Below, piece by piece: positions 23,400 to 35,210 of a stretch of DNA of 64,000 nucleotides. Source of the stretch: Isoetes taiwanensis (taxonomy: Eukaryota; Streptophyta; Lycopodiopsida; Isoetales; Isoetaceae); contig JAJEKV010000019.1 in assembly GCA_021234155.1 (NCBI GenBank), forward strand, positions 3,450,356 to 3,514,355, read 5' to 3'. The translations under genes were made by a program, and so were the position numbers. Numbering within the stretch: position 1 is the stretch's first letter; each line of letters starts with the position of its first letter. The notes beneath the pieces are model-generated. The model saw nothing but the letters and a program-made list of their open reading frames with translations. It had not been told where the DNA came from and made no database searches.

Positions 23400-24590
23400 C
23401 TTGCAATCTTTAAGCAACTTAGCTGGATGATGTTACCGCCATCTCAAAATTCTGAATCTACAATTATCATATTGTGATCATTCTCATGCATCAAATGACA
23501 TAATTTAGCATAACTAACCTCATCATCTTCATTTTGCCGCCCTCCCTCACTTCGAAGTCTCCCCGTTAAATTTAATGCTGGATTATCTTTAGAACTTCCC
23601 CTTTCCTTTTTTGTACAAATGTCCTGCTGCCTCCGCCTGGTTTTGCCTTTAGCATTCTGCCCCTTTGGCTGGATTTGGAAGCAAAGTGGCCTTTACCATC
23701 ACAATTGTAACATATAACTTCCTTTCCTGTTTTTGGACAATCAGCCCTTAAATGACCATATGCATTGCAATTATAACAAGGTCCAACTTTGTCCCTGCCA
23801 GCCTCTTGCCAAAACCCCTCTTTTCCTTATGTTTACCTGCATATAAAGCACTTCGCAGCCTTTGTTGCCTTTCATCTTGACCAAACCGCCCTGCTCAAAT
23901 TCAAAGATCATTTGTATTGCATGATCTTTGGTTCTGCAATATTCCTTAGAAGAGTAGCCAAGTAAGCATTGTGAGAAACAACCTCGAAATAGCCAAAGAA
24001 TTGATATTGCTCATTTAATATAACACTGTGACCTTCTAGGTCTCAAGCATAATGGAATCAAATTTTTCACAAAATTCAGTTATATTATCTTTTCTCATGT
24101 AGCTTTAGTTTCCTCAATCGCTTCTCTAAAACATCAAACTGGGATGATGTTTTAACTTCATAATTTGTGACCATGTAGGTCCACATTTCACTAGGGCTTA
24201 GCCCTCTAAGCTTGAGCTTAATAGTCGCTCCAACCTTTTTACAAAGAAATGATAGCTTGAGCCTCTTTAATCTTAATTACCTCATTAGTTGACACACTTG
24301 AGGTGACTTGGACTCAACTTTTCTGCAGCCTATACTAGCTTCACCACTTCCACCACCGTGGAATCACCTCACAGGCTTGAGCTTGAATGGCTCCCCTAGT
24401 TGACCCTCGCACCAAAGATTAGCACTAGATCTTCCGCTTGCTTTTAGGATCAACTAAATACCAATGTGTTTTCAAACTCCGTGACTTCCTCGATACTTTG
24501 TTTCAGACTTGAAACCACTTTCCCCTTGAACACCTCAATGGCATTGAGCAGATTTGCTCCAAATCGCTAGACATGATGAATTTTTATAGG
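23400..24590 (-). pseudogene. gag: Copia gag with two CCHC zinc knuckles
   Basis: On the minus strand, 23690-23800 reads CYNCNAYGHLRADC and then CYNCDGKGHFASKS. The first fits CX2CX4HX4C fully and the second has a changed last Cys. These knuckles bind RNA during packaging. The more upstream gag (about 23900-24590) is recognisable only in pieces and is broken by stops. Confidence 0.75.
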
Positions 24591-24608
24591 ATCAGAGTCT
24601 CGATACCA
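24591..24608 (-). other. Copia primer-binding site
   Basis: Read on the minus strand, TGGTATCGAGACTCTGATC lies just inside the right LTR. TGGTATC plus an AGAG/GAGAC core is the initiator-methionine-tRNA type site common in plant copia elements. It fixes the right LTR as the 5' one. Confidence 0.85.
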
Positions 24609-24609
24609 A

Positions 24610-25098
24610 TGAAGAATTCAAACAACACTCAACAAGTTAAATTAATAAACTTGTTAGTATATTCAAGCAAGCAATAGACAAGATAAATTACAAGTTATCT
24701 TCGAACCATTGCATTTGCATCCTCATCATATAAATAAGATATGAAATTGATTTGCAACACTTCGGACAGCCCAAGCCCGGATCATATCATGTCCTCTAAG
24801 CATCCAGATTCCCTTCACAATGATAATACAATGCAATTCTTCTTTTTCTGTTTATAACCTTCAGTCCGGCCGCTATGCCGGACCGAACGAGCAGCTTGCT
24901 ATCACATTTCTTAATTCGGAACTTTGAATCATATTTCCCCCTTTAGGATATGCAAGGTGTCGTTCTTATAATGACCTGCTATGTATATTCAATGGTTTAT
25001 TAACCATTGCCGGATTTGCAAATCCCAATCGCGGCTTCAAGTGCTTCAGTGCTTCAAGCACTACCTAAGTGCAATTACAACATGACATATATTCAACA
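24610..25098 (-). repeat. 5' LTR of the copia element
   Basis: Second copy of the 19772-20263 sequence, with TG...CA ends. Differences from its partner are concentrated in two short GC-rich places (about 24795-24810 and 24860-24895), while the AT-rich remainder is nearly identical. Confidence 0.93.
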
Positions 25099-26200
25099 AA
25101 CAAACCAAGGCTGAGCAATTAAGAACTCCAGTAGAGTTGCAACCTTTGGATGTGCCCAACGCCAAGTGGGAAGTCATAACCATGGATTTTATTGTGGGCC
25201 TTCCACGCACTCCTCCGGGGATATGATGCATTAATGGTAGTGGTCCATAAATTGTCAAAGATGGCTCACTTCCCCGCCATGTCGCGACCACTCTGACACC
25301 GCCTCTTCGACACCGCTTTGCTCTTTGCAAAAGAAATTTTCAGTGCTGCACGGATGCCGAGAGTGATTGTAATGCATGTGATCCTAAGTTTGTAAGTGCA
25401 TTCCGAAGGAATTCTTCGCCACCATCCGCACTAAGCTTGCCATGAGTACAGCTTTACCATCCTCGCATGCATGGTCGACATTTAACGGTCAATCGTGATA
25501 TCAAGATATGCTACGGCCATGTATGGAGTAAAACAAATACAATGGGCGGATTATATTTATCCGGGTAGAGTTCGGCTATAATGCTATTAAAAGCAGAGTC
25601 TTCCAAGATGTCTCCCTTCATGATAAATTATGGCTATCAATGTCTTACTCCGACACATGGTATAACCCTGCTTCTAAAGTGGAGGTCTCTCAACAACTCC
25701 TTTTAGAAATGCAGCCTTGGTGGAGGAAGTTCGTGGTTACCATTACGCACGCAGCCGCCAAAAGAGTCTAGCGGATAAGCACCGAACCCCACGAAGTCTT
25801 CCGTGGGCTTAATGAGTTTGGCTTAAGATCAAAGTAAAAAAAGCCAAGCTTAAAATTGGTAATCAGAAGAAGGCACCTGTGATGGGCCGGGCCGCTCAAG
25901 ATTTGAACGCGCGGGAGAACAAGCATATCGCTTAGACTTGCCGCCCGCTTTGAAGATCCACAAGGTCTTTCACGCGGAGTCTTTCAAACAACACACCCCC
26001 GATCCGCAGGAGGTTTTGGATACCCCAACCCTCCTAGAAATGACTCAAGAGCACCGGAAATAGTGCCCGAAGCTCTTTCTTGATCGAGCTTTACAAACGC
26101 ACTGTAAGGACTCAAATGTTGCAATACTTGGTCAAGTGGAAGCACTTACCAGTTGAAGATGCTACCGGGTGATGAAGATAGACCTTGAGAAGCACTATCC
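25099..26200 (+). pseudogene. E1 integrase core and chromodomain-like C terminus
   Basis: The integrase resumes with KAEQLRTPVELQPLDVPNAK and WEVITMDFIVGLPRTP, containing the first catalytic Asp at about 25180. Further core pieces, with MINYGYQCLTPTHG near 25620-25660, are frameshifted. After KIHKVFHAESFKQ and PDPQEVLDTPTLLEMT (25955-26045), the segment QYLVKWKHLPVEDAT at about 26122-26167 matches the conserved part of a chromodomain. Chromodomains of chromoviral integrases are known to bind methylated histone H3 tails and steer insertion to heterochromatin. This is notable beside the H3-like frame. The frame ends at a stop where the conserved Trp would be expected. Confidence 0.85.
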
Positions 26201-26930
26201 GACTTCATGCGGAATCTCTGTGGTCAAGACTATCAACGATGTTATCAACTCCCCGCCCCGGCAGAAGCTTGAAGGCTTGATTTGTCGAGAATCATGTTCT
26301 AGAGGGGTAGATGCATCGATCTTATAATAATAACCGATGATGAGATCACCTTGGTGTTCTCTAGGACGTGGTGTATTGTTGATGTTGGCATGACCGCGCA
26401 ATGCTTGAAAAGCATCTAGTAAATAGACTGCGTTTATTTCGGCTATACGGGGAACTGAACCATTCCTTATGCCGCAATGAATTGCAAGCCATAGATATGA
26501 TAGGTCCCCTTCTAGATACATTTTCTTTTATTTATAGGGGGTGGTCCCTTCAACCACAATCTAATCATATTATTGACCTACGGGTATATTGACGCAGCAA
26601 AGCCGCTGAACGTGATGCCACCGCCTTGTATAGAGGGTTGCCGATGACCCAACTTTTCCCGTATTGGTTTTGTCTACATGTGTGATTTTTGTTGTCTATG
26701 ATGTTTTAAATCGGACTTTGGTCCTAAACTCTCTGATGATAAGTTTATATAAGGCACTTTGGTGCTTCAACCTTGATACTTTCAACTTCAATGTATTACT
26801 GTCCGAAATGTTATAATTTCAACGTATTCGTATTATATTTTTACCTTTCTTTTCTAATTGAGTTCTTTAAGCATATGTTTCCGACACTAACCCCAATGCC
26901 GAGGACAGCATTATTTTTTAGAGGGGAGAA
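26201..26930 (+). other. E1 3' untranslated region and polypurine tract
   Basis: No conserved domain is present. Repeated phrases such as GGCACTTTGGTGCTTCAACC occur near 26750. The polypurine tract AGAGGGGAGAA at 26920-26930 directly abuts the 3' LTR. E2 has the same region at 47926-48390. Confidence 0.75.
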
Positions 26931-28545
26931 TGTGACGCTCCACGATTTATACGGCCCATGTCAACGATTTATACGGACACGCATAAATACACGACACGCC
27001 ACCTTATAAATATACGCCACCATGGGGGTATTGGAATAGGGGGTTACTTGAAAAGGATTAAATTAGCTATGCTAATTTAACACATTAAATATAATAACCT
27101 ATAACTTAGGAAATTAAGACTAAATAGAATTAATTAGGCTAATTATCGCTTGGGAAGGCGCCACCGCCCCAATCGATTGGCAAGCATGGGGGGTTTCCAA
27201 GTTAGGTCACAACCCGTCCCAATCCCCGTGTTGACTCCCCCACCCGCCAAAGAAGGAGCAGAGCCGAAGGCCATCATACCTTCGAGCAAGTCGAACTCGT
27301 GAAGCAAAAAGGTCAATCCTTAAAGTCCCAAGAGATGGAAGCCCCATGGTAACGCAGTCCAAATTTAACTCGTGGGTGGCTAGGATAGCCGTGAATTCCT
27401 AGATAACGCCCCTATTGGGCCTTGGTTGTGTTCAGACTGCTCTCTTTGTGTTTCAATCATAGAAACTAACCCTTGATTGTTAAAGAAAGTTCTTTTTATT
27501 CGATTCGTTCTTACTGGAAAAGGATGGATTGTTAGTTCTTTGTTTAATCTTACTCAAATGAGGGGGATTACGGGGTAGAGACCTCTCAACCGTGTATTGT
27601 AGTATGCTCCTAGATAGCTCAGAGTCCCATTAGATGCGCCTGCACAAGAGCCCACCGGTCCTAGATGCTATGGTCCGGGCTTAGCACCGCATAAGGAAAC
27701 AAAGTGGTGAAGTGGGGGGTGGGGTCTTGCACGAAGATAAAAGGCTCCCCGAGACTCCACAAAGGGCTAGGGCCCCGACAGCTCTGGCCACGAGGAGGGC
27801 CGGGTATGGGTCCGACACTCCCCGGTGTAGAGGTGTGACCCGGTATGGGGCACCTTGCACTTTGGAGTAGATTTAGGGTGAGTAAGTTGGGTACGGATGC
27901 TGGGTCGCTGATGCGCACGTATTCTCTAGCTCACCCATGGAACCACCGCGGATTCTCGAAGGGGACGCTTCCCCCGACCGCCTCATCGGACCAAAGGCCA
28001 TGAACCTCGAGTAGGCTCAGAGGGTGATACCCTGAGCTTGCGTCTCCGTAAGGCTATAGCGAAGCCATAGCATGAATTGACCCATCTGCAAAGTGTGCAC
28101 ATGAGGGGCGGATGGAGTGGACAACCCTAGCCGAGGTTCTATGCCACCAACGCCATGCCAAGACTCGGCCTCGCTGATCTCTTGAGGCCCAAATGGCCAT
28201 CGATCCTCATTGGAGTCCGAGCCGGGGTAGAACCTCGGGTTTGGGCGTTTTCTTAGGTTTAGATGCATATTCTATGCAGATGGTATTTGGATGGATGCGC
28301 CACCCTTCGTGGTGGTTATTTATGTATATTTGTGCTGTGGTGCTAACCCTTGTATTCATGCTTCCGCCGATTTAGGAGTCCCATTGAAGGCGGGCCTTAA
28401 TGACTTTTCAGGTGTCCTTCTTTGGGGCATCATTTCATAGATGACCAAAACAACGGGAGGGCCCCGCCATGGTGGGATGATCGCCATGGAGGGGAAAGTC
28501 CTCGTGATGTATATACCGAGGGTCGATATATTCGGGAGCGCCACA
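26931..28545 (+). repeat. 3' LTR of E1
   Basis: It starts TGTGACGCTCC, ends GGAGCGCCACA, and is 1,615 bp long like its partner at 10057-11671. The two differ by many small indels in GC-rich parts and few in AT-rich parts. Confidence 0.93.
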
Positions 28546-30030
28546 GATTCATGGAAGCGCTGCGTAAACTAACTCCTAGAAGCTTCTTCTTTATAAAAAG
28601 GTGAATTATGTTGTGGCCATTTGTTTTTGTGCTCGAAAATGCCTCCTTTTGATTCATGTCATAATCAGATTGCCAGAAGCCTTCTCTGAAGCAATCTATA
28701 TGCATATATGTTTTGGTCCCAAAACGTAGATTTGTGTACTTTTGGTTTTGCTTATGTCCTCTATAAAATCTTCCTCGATGTTTGAAGCTCTCTGTGACAA
28801 AAAAATCCAATCACGTGTCTTCAAGGAGTTCTTCATTTCTATGCTAACAAAACATGTATTTCCATTCTCTCGCTTCTACTAGACTTGTCCTTATGCTTCG
28901 CAATGCTTGTTCCATGATCTAGCACTAAAAGATTTCTTCACCAATCCTCATAAAGTCATGATATCAAGTATTCTATTCTTTGAAGTAGCAATTTTGATTG
29001 ATTGTGAAAACATGACTTTGAAGCATGACCTAAGTCACTTCACCTCCCACCATGGCGGGCAACCCTCCCAGGCAAAGACCTTGTTTTACTTGCATTCTTT
29101 TTGTGTTACCAAAGATTCAACTTGCAAAGATTCAACTTCCGACAATCTTTTTACTTCTAAAATGAGAGACATTACAGAGAAATGTATTCAATATTGAGAA
29201 TGCCTTTAAATCACCGGAAACAAGTTCCACAACCCTAAAATGCCTCCCCGATTCAACAATTCTTCCATCCCCGACAGAAAGAGGGCACCGTAGTTCAAAG
29301 AATTCACCATACTAATTTTGATGGTACAAGAGCTTCAAGTTTATGAAGCTTTTTTATTAAAAGAAGCAGCCACCGTTATAAAAAAATAGTAGGATCCGGA
29401 TCACCTGTTACAAAAACAGGGAATCTTCCATTTCCTCGTAAGTTTTGTATGCAAAGGCAAAGAAAGCAGCCCTAAAACTTGAAAAAGTCAAGAATAACTT
29501 CAATAAACATATCTTCAAGGCAAGAAGCTATTCATAAATCGCCATTCGCACCTCCAAGACGCCGAATTACCAAAATGCTCAATAAAGCTCAAGAAATGCC
29601 CAATAAAGCTCAAGAAAGCCCTAAAACCTCTGCTTATCACAATCTTTACGTTCTTGCAAAATATGTTTTAATCTTTGTCGATCTTCAAAAATGACTCCAT
29701 AAATATCCCCGAAACTTATAAAACGCCAACTGACTCAAAAATGAGAGCCATCATTTCGCTATCAATCATGAAAACTTTAACTAATCCTCCAAAGATCATC
29801 CCAAAAAAGATCCCTAAAACTCCTACATCGCCTAATCGAACCTCAATCTAGCCTAGAAGACAACAGCGCCATCATTCCGGCTAGGCATCACAGAAATGCC
29901 ATAGCTGCAGAGTTAAGCGCAGAGAGAAAGAAGGGAAAATGGTGGAAAAAGGCATTTTATATGGCCACCTCAGCCGGACACGTCAGTTGCCACGTCAGAA
30001 TGGAAACTACCCAAATCTTTACGCTGCAAC
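28546..30030. other. Intergenic, no supported gene
   Basis: AT-rich sequence, rich in CTTCAA/TTGAAG words, with short open stretches but no recognised protein. From 29480 phrases such as AATAAAGCTCAAGAAA recur over short distances. Nothing else is supported. Confidence 0.45.
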
Positions 30031-30146
30031 AATTGCTTTTAGATGCAATCCGGGCGGCCAGTGTGTCAGCATCACGCCGCCGTGTGCTCTCGCTGATGCG
30101 CTGGCCGGCACACCTTCCACGCCAGAATTGCACCTAAAAAGCAATT
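30031..30146. repeat. Foldback (MITE-like) inverted repeat
   Basis: AATTGCTTTTAGATGCAATC at 30031-30050 is the imperfect reverse complement of the segment ending GCACCTAAAAAGCAATT at 30130-30146. Inner parts also pair (GTGTCAGCATCA against CTGATGCGC). The whole could form a long hairpin. A clear target duplication is not visible, so it may be a degraded MITE or a chance hairpin. Confidence 0.5.
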
Positions 30147-30493
30147 CTTGTATACATAATTAAGTATATTAACACACAATTGAACATATGGTCTGAATAC
30201 AACATTGCCATAATAAACATAGAACATTTACATAACCATGGTCTCAAACTCGTGGATTTATACATGATATGGCCAAGACAAAGGTAATCGATTTTATATA
30301 CACGCTACGTAAAGAAATGACAAAGGAAACTTAACACAACAGATATAATGGCATAGAAACTACTCTACCATCTTTCTTTAGCTACATCTAGCAACACTAG
30401 GATTCGTCGCCTCACCGCCTCCACCTCCTCGAAGCTCCTTCAAGAAGAAAGCTCGCAAAGGTTCAGACCGAGACCGCGCACTCCCTTTCCAGA

Positions 30494-30985
30494 TTACGAG
30501 TTTATCCCATGGCTTTCTAGCAATTCCATAGAGGGCTCAATACGATCCAATGCTTTTGGGAGTGCCATAGGAAGCTCTTGAACAACCAAATAAACATCTT
30601 TGACAGAATCTTCGACATCCGTTAAACTCGCCAAGAAGTCCCAGATCTCCTCCTTCACTTGAGATTCAATAACAGAGTATGCCTCGGATTCTGAATCCTC
30701 AGAAGTATCGCTGATAACAACAATCTCCCATTGTCCATCATGAATGACTCTTATGTTATCCCCACCTGCACAAGCAGAAATAGTCTATCAAACACAATCA
30801 CACGAGAAGATTATACCGCAATAGCGAGCTACCACATCCAACAATATCAAATTCATAGTCATGGATATCCAAGAGAATATATGGAGCATCCTGAATCCGA
30901 ATCTCTAGAGGGAAGGGGCACACTCCACTATTCGCATATATAAATTCATCAGCACTATTGCCATGTTCTACATTATCTTCCCTAT
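30494..30985 (-). CDS. 3' part of an unidentified spliced gene
   Basis: On the minus strand, an upstream open stretch (about 30985-30833; FIYANSGVCPFPLEIRIQDA) joins through a 67-bp GT-AG intron (30832-30766, ending TTTCTGCTTGTGCAG) to a terminal exon (30765-30494). The reading phase is kept, and the exon ends at TAA. The terminal exon contains GQWEIVVISDTSEDSESEAY followed by acidic helical sequence. The composition is that of a real acidic protein, but I recognise no family. At the 5' side the frame runs into LINE-derived sequence at about 30985, so the gene appears truncated by that element. Part of an older element is the alternative. Confidence 0.4.
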
Positions 30986-30989
30986 CACA

Positions 30990-33780
30990 GCAGCACAAGC
31001 AGTTGGGTAGGGTCGTCCTTCTTGGGGATTTCAATGCACGGACAGGAGTAGAGCAGCCCATGAGACTTGATCCCCTCGCAAACGATGTCCCAGCAATTTA
31101 CGCTCCCGCAGAGGCAACTCGGGCCACGCAGGATCTAATGACAGACGTGTCATTCGCCAAGGCGCATTAACTTCGTTCCCGCTATGTATTTTGACTTGAT
31201 AATTTGCAATGGTCATTACGTTGGCCTGCTTCTCACAAGTGCACCTCGCAGACAGACAATCGGGGAGGGTCTAGTGTGGTAGACTATGTGCTCAGAGTTG
31301 CGCTAAAGATATGCATCTCATCGGGCCAAGCTTCGGGTGGGCACCGACAATGGGATGAGGAGGTCGACTTAGATCACCTCCCACTTTATTTGGACATGGC
31401 TTGACAAGCCAAACCCCCACTATGCCAGCCCCTCGCCATCCTCAGTTGCGACTGGATTATGAGCAGGCAGAGGACTACGCCGAGATGCTCATGGACGCCA
31501 CAAAGAATTTCGGGGACCCACACTCAGAGCAAAGAAATGTTTTGATCGAGCTTTATTACGGGATGCGGCGGACAGTGTTTAAGGAGACCCCCCCCGGCGT
31601 GGGTCAGGGGACAACAACCTTTTCCAGAATCGGTGGTTTGCGGAGTATAAAGAACGAAGCACGGCAAACATTCTCGATCCGTGTACCCACTTGCAAGGCC
31701 ACCACCGCGATGCGCCCATCCGGAAGGAAAAGGCCACGGCACCTTGCCGCACCGTGAGGGAGATGTTCGCCCTTTGGACACTCATCCTCGAACCTTTTGG
31801 CCAGAAGTGCTTCAAGGCCAACCCACCCTACGGGGGACATCACACCGCGCAATGGGAGCAGATTTTGCGCTGACTCTATGACCCACCAGGACGCCAAGAC
31901 GCCCATACCCCCACAAGATGGCCCCCATTGGTTCTCCGCGAGGAGGATGTTGTGGAGGGCCTGCAACGGCCGGCTAATGGGAAGGCAACGACCCGACGGT
32001 ATGCGCCAAGTTACTCAAATGGGCGTATGTGTCACCGGTGCCGATCCTCACTACCCCGCTCACCGAGCATTGCAGAAGGTTTCCCGACAATGGACCACAA
32101 GCAGTTTGTCCCCATTCAGGCGGGCGACCCACACCGTCCGCCAATTACCGAACCATCATGGTCGGGCTTCAAGATTTGCCAAACCGTTATCGGCATTCTC
32201 GAAGCAAGATTTTGACCCGCGGGCGTAGGCACAGATGTGCGAAGCCCCCACACAAGCAAAGTTTTTAGACCCGCCACCAACGATTGACTATATCTTTACA
32301 CCGCGAAAGCACCGACATTGAAGACAGCCCAAAACCATCGGCTGGACTTGTATTGCCGCTTTGTGGACTTCGCTAAGGTTTTCTCGGCACGTCCCCCTCG
32401 AAAAGCTGCGGGCTAGGATCAATATTAACCGGAGCTGCCGCTGCCGTGCGTAATGCCATATACAAGCCAGATGAGAGTTGTTTTGGCATGATGCATCCAA
32501 CAGGCCAAGCATTCACCCAGTAGTATCAGTCCGCAGGGCTGCCCCTCTCACCAACACTTTTAGCCTCTACATTGACCGCTTAGAGCCCCGGCCATCGAAA
32601 GCATGGGGGTGGCATACGCCTTTTGCACTAGATCATCGGCCACCATTCATGAGGACGATGTTGACCTTCTCGCCCACACCTTGGGTTATGCAAAGCCTCA
32701 TCCGATGCCCTAGACACATTCTTCCGTGCTACGACATGCAAGTGAATCGCCAAGACCGTGGTGGTTCTCATATCCTCTTTCACGCCACCCCACGCCCCCG
32801 AGACTCACATATCGAGGACAGCCCGTGGAGGTCACTTCCCACCTACAAGTACCTAGGGGTGGAGTTCCCTCCCTCGCTCTGTTGGGAGACGCCCATCCAT
32901 TACAGGGTGAAGAAGTTGAAAGCCTTTATGCCATGCGTAACATGGGGCCACCGTGCGTAGCCTATGATTGGGGCCATCACCACATCCGCTGGCATCGGGT
33001 CGAAGCCCCGGCCCTTCCCCAGACGGTCGAGGGTTTGGGGCCCTGGGTCGCCCTTTGGCGCACTGAAATTTGGAGCAAAAAGTGCAGGCATTTTGGCACC
33101 GCACTTGGGTGAAACCTTCAGCCCCCATCGTATTCTCGGCCGAAATTGGATTCTTGCCGCCTGCCTTTGATAGACACATCGCCTACTTCTCGTAGTGGTT
33201 ATTGGTGGTGATGTCGGCTTCCCCGCATCCTCGGCTATCATTGCAGGGTAATATTCCTCGGGCCACCAGCCTATTGGGAGCAAGTAAGTGAGAGATCAGC
33301 ACCGCTGATGGAACGCAGTGTGAGCCGATGCGCGTGCGGGACATTGAAACAGATTGTTGAATTGCGGGAATGACGCTTTGCTTCCTCGGGCAAGCTCCTG
33401 GGACCCAAGCTCTAGTGAAAGCAGGTCAAACGGCCCATTACAAGGGAGCACATCAACCCCGTTGGCTGCAGGGCCCTCGCAGCCTCTACTGCGCTCCCCG
33501 CCTGCCCACGAAAAGCTTGAACTCATTGCCTCCATTCGCAATTTACCCACCATCTCGTGATCGACGAGCGAGGTGTGGATTGGGGAGCCCCGCCAGACAA
33601 AGCCCTGCCGTCAGGCCGCCAAACGGTGCCATTGAGGATGAATCTCACACTTTCCGTGAGTTGCCTGTGATCTGCCGATCCGGGCCGATACGCCCCTTAG
33701 TACGGCGGACTTGCCCTACATTTGCCGATGAACACACCGCCAAGATGACGTGGGCTCTAGGGTCATACATCGTGAGGTAA
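30990..33780 (+). mobile_element. Decayed non-LTR retrotransposon (LINE)
   Basis: The plus strand begins with a LINE endonuclease motif (LGRVVLLGDFNARTG, about 30999-31043) and a later endonuclease piece near 31280. Reverse-transcriptase remains follow: YCRFVDFAKVFS (32352-32387), QGCPLS-like residues and LYIDRLE (about 32520-32590), EDDVDLL at 32651-32671 in place of the usual catalytic (F/A)-DD, and TYKYLGVEF at 32849-32875. Dozens of frame changes break it. The endonuclease and RT order identify a LINE; the clade is uncertain. It is truncated at its 5' side and differs from the LINE in E2. Confidence 0.7.
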
Positions 33781-34220
33781 TCGATCTGCGAGCCCACCTT
33801 TTGTTCTCACTTGCCGTCGCCACCGATCGTGCACTATGGGTACCTGCGACATGAGTGTATATATTTGTGTGTTTTTGTATTTTGTATATTGGAAATGGTT
33901 TGTCAAGAAGTTGATTGTCGCCACGGTTTTTCCTTTGAAACTTCTTCGGGCGGGGTTTTTAATCCGGTAGTAATCCGCTTTGTCTGCGCTTTTTGTATTG
34001 GGTCCCATAGACCGATTGGTCTCCGTGGACGATAAAAAATATCTTCCTTCCTTCCTATCCTCAAACATGTTAGTACTATCCCATAATCCGCTTCCTTCTC
34101 TTTCCTATCCACTCAATGGTCACCACTCTAGACTAGCATTATATGCCATGCAAATTTTGCACCCACTCCGTGAGAAATATAGGTCAAATTGTTTGGCAGC
34201 ATCCAAGAGCTCGTCAATCT
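33781..34220 (+). other. Probable LINE 3' flank
   Basis: GT-rich, non-coding sequence with a TATATTTGTGTGTTTTTG tract near 33858-33878. It could be the 3' untranslated part of the preceding LINE, but no poly(A) tail or target duplication was found. Confidence 0.35.
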
Positions 34221-35210
34221 AAACTTTGATGTCTACAACACGGACTTCACCATGTGAACGAAGGAAGCAGTTCGAAATATCCCAAGATGATAAAGCAGAC
34301 AATGGAAAGCCCTGGCCATTATATTTCGATTGTCAAGCATAATAACATGCTTGACATTTCCTACGCCATACAATGCATATAATTCCTTTCTAACTTTAAT
34401 TGCTCGACACATTGTGCAAATGCACCTTGAATTGCAGTTTGCCTGTGTCTTTGAGACAAAAACCAACAATACCTTCGAAGCAGTGTAGCATGCCCCCCAT
34501 CAACACCTTGCAAAGAATCATTACTCCTGCAGGTCTTGTCTGGTTCCAGCCTAAAAAATTCTTAATTTTCACACATACACGTTGCATTTTTGCATTCAAC
34601 TACATAACTGCCGGCACATGTAAGTGATTGAGAGAGAAACCTCGCTGCAATGCCACAATGCCAGCTTGACAATTTTCCTCTAGAAATTGTATCATCCTAT
34701 CATACAAAGAGACTGCCACATTGGAACCTCCAAACACTATTGTCACAGATACATTTAGTGCTCCAGGCATGTCCACAACCTCCTCACTAGCCCTGCCAGC
34801 AATACCTTCATCTAAGTGTTCATCAATCGTACTAAGAATTTTTCTAGGTCTCCCTTGCCCATGCTTTCCCCTCTCTTCTGGTTACGTATGTATTGCCTTG
34901 CCCTTCACCTTCTTGCAAAGGATCCTGCTGCAAGGATTCATCAATCAAATCACAAAAGCTAACGTGACTTCTCCCTCTCTTCCCACTACGTCCCCTTCCC
35001 CTCTTGTTGCCCTTATTTCTAGATGCCGTTGTCATCGAGTCCAGAAACATAAAAGGTGCACAGTCTTGAAAGACATGAGCAAATTCCTCTCGCCAATGAG
35101 CTTTTACATTATCTTCATTCAAACTTGATGTTTGCGACTCCACGCTTTCTTCTTTTGATTGTGAGACTAAATTCCCTAACCGCCTATTCCCATTCCCCTT
35201 CTCCACATCA
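34221..35210 (-). pseudogene. Possible decayed minus-strand coding region, unidentified
   Basis: On the minus strand a frame from 35206 to 34844 encodes a charged protein with a basic stretch (NKGNKRGRGRSGKRGRSH) and acidic ends. A second frame (34599-34396) contains VCVKIKNFLGWNQTRPAGVM. Stops lie between. Codon usage and composition look coding-like, but no family is recognised. It may be an old mobile-element gene. Confidence 0.25.

Larger units (their letters stand above)
19772..25098 (-). mobile_element. Ty1/copia LTR retrotransposon nested in the integrase of E1
   Basis: Two LTRs of about 490 bp bound a 5.3-kb element in reverse orientation to E1. The host sequence AACAA occurs at 19767-19771 and 25099-25103, a perfect 5-bp target duplication. 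Removing the insert and one copy restores the integrase reading. On the minus strand the order is gag with two zinc knuckles, integrase, reverse transcriptase, RNase H. Integrase before RT defines Ty1/copia. All domains contain stops or shifts as written. Confidence 0.95.
10057..28545 (+). mobile_element. E1: Ty3/gypsy chromovirus-type LTR retrotransposon with histone H3-like and other extra reading frames
   Basis: Two 1,615-bp LTRs, each starting TGTGACGCTCC and ending GGAGCGCCACA, bound the element. A primer-binding site follows the left LTR and a polypurine tract precedes the right one. The order inside is an unidentified reading frame, a histone H3-like frame, further unidentified frames, gag, protease, reverse transcriptase, RNase H and integrase with a chromodomain-like end. 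That order, with integrase last, defines Ty3/gypsy. A Ty1/copia element splits the integrase; without it E1 is about 13.2 kb. GATT flanks both ends, one base short of the usual 5-bp duplication, perhaps through a lost base. Every polyprotein domain has frameshifts or stops as written, so the copy is dead or carries consensus errors. Confidence 0.9.

Noticed and set aside
10057-28545. E1 as two separate elements, because integrase sequence occurs before and after a copia element
   Set aside because: The copia target duplication AACAA and the continuous integrase reading across it show one interrupted element.
31000-33780. Several long open frames on both strands in the GC-rich LINE remnant
   Set aside because: Endonuclease and RT motifs fix the plus strand. 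The minus-strand frames are shadows of GC-rich sequence.
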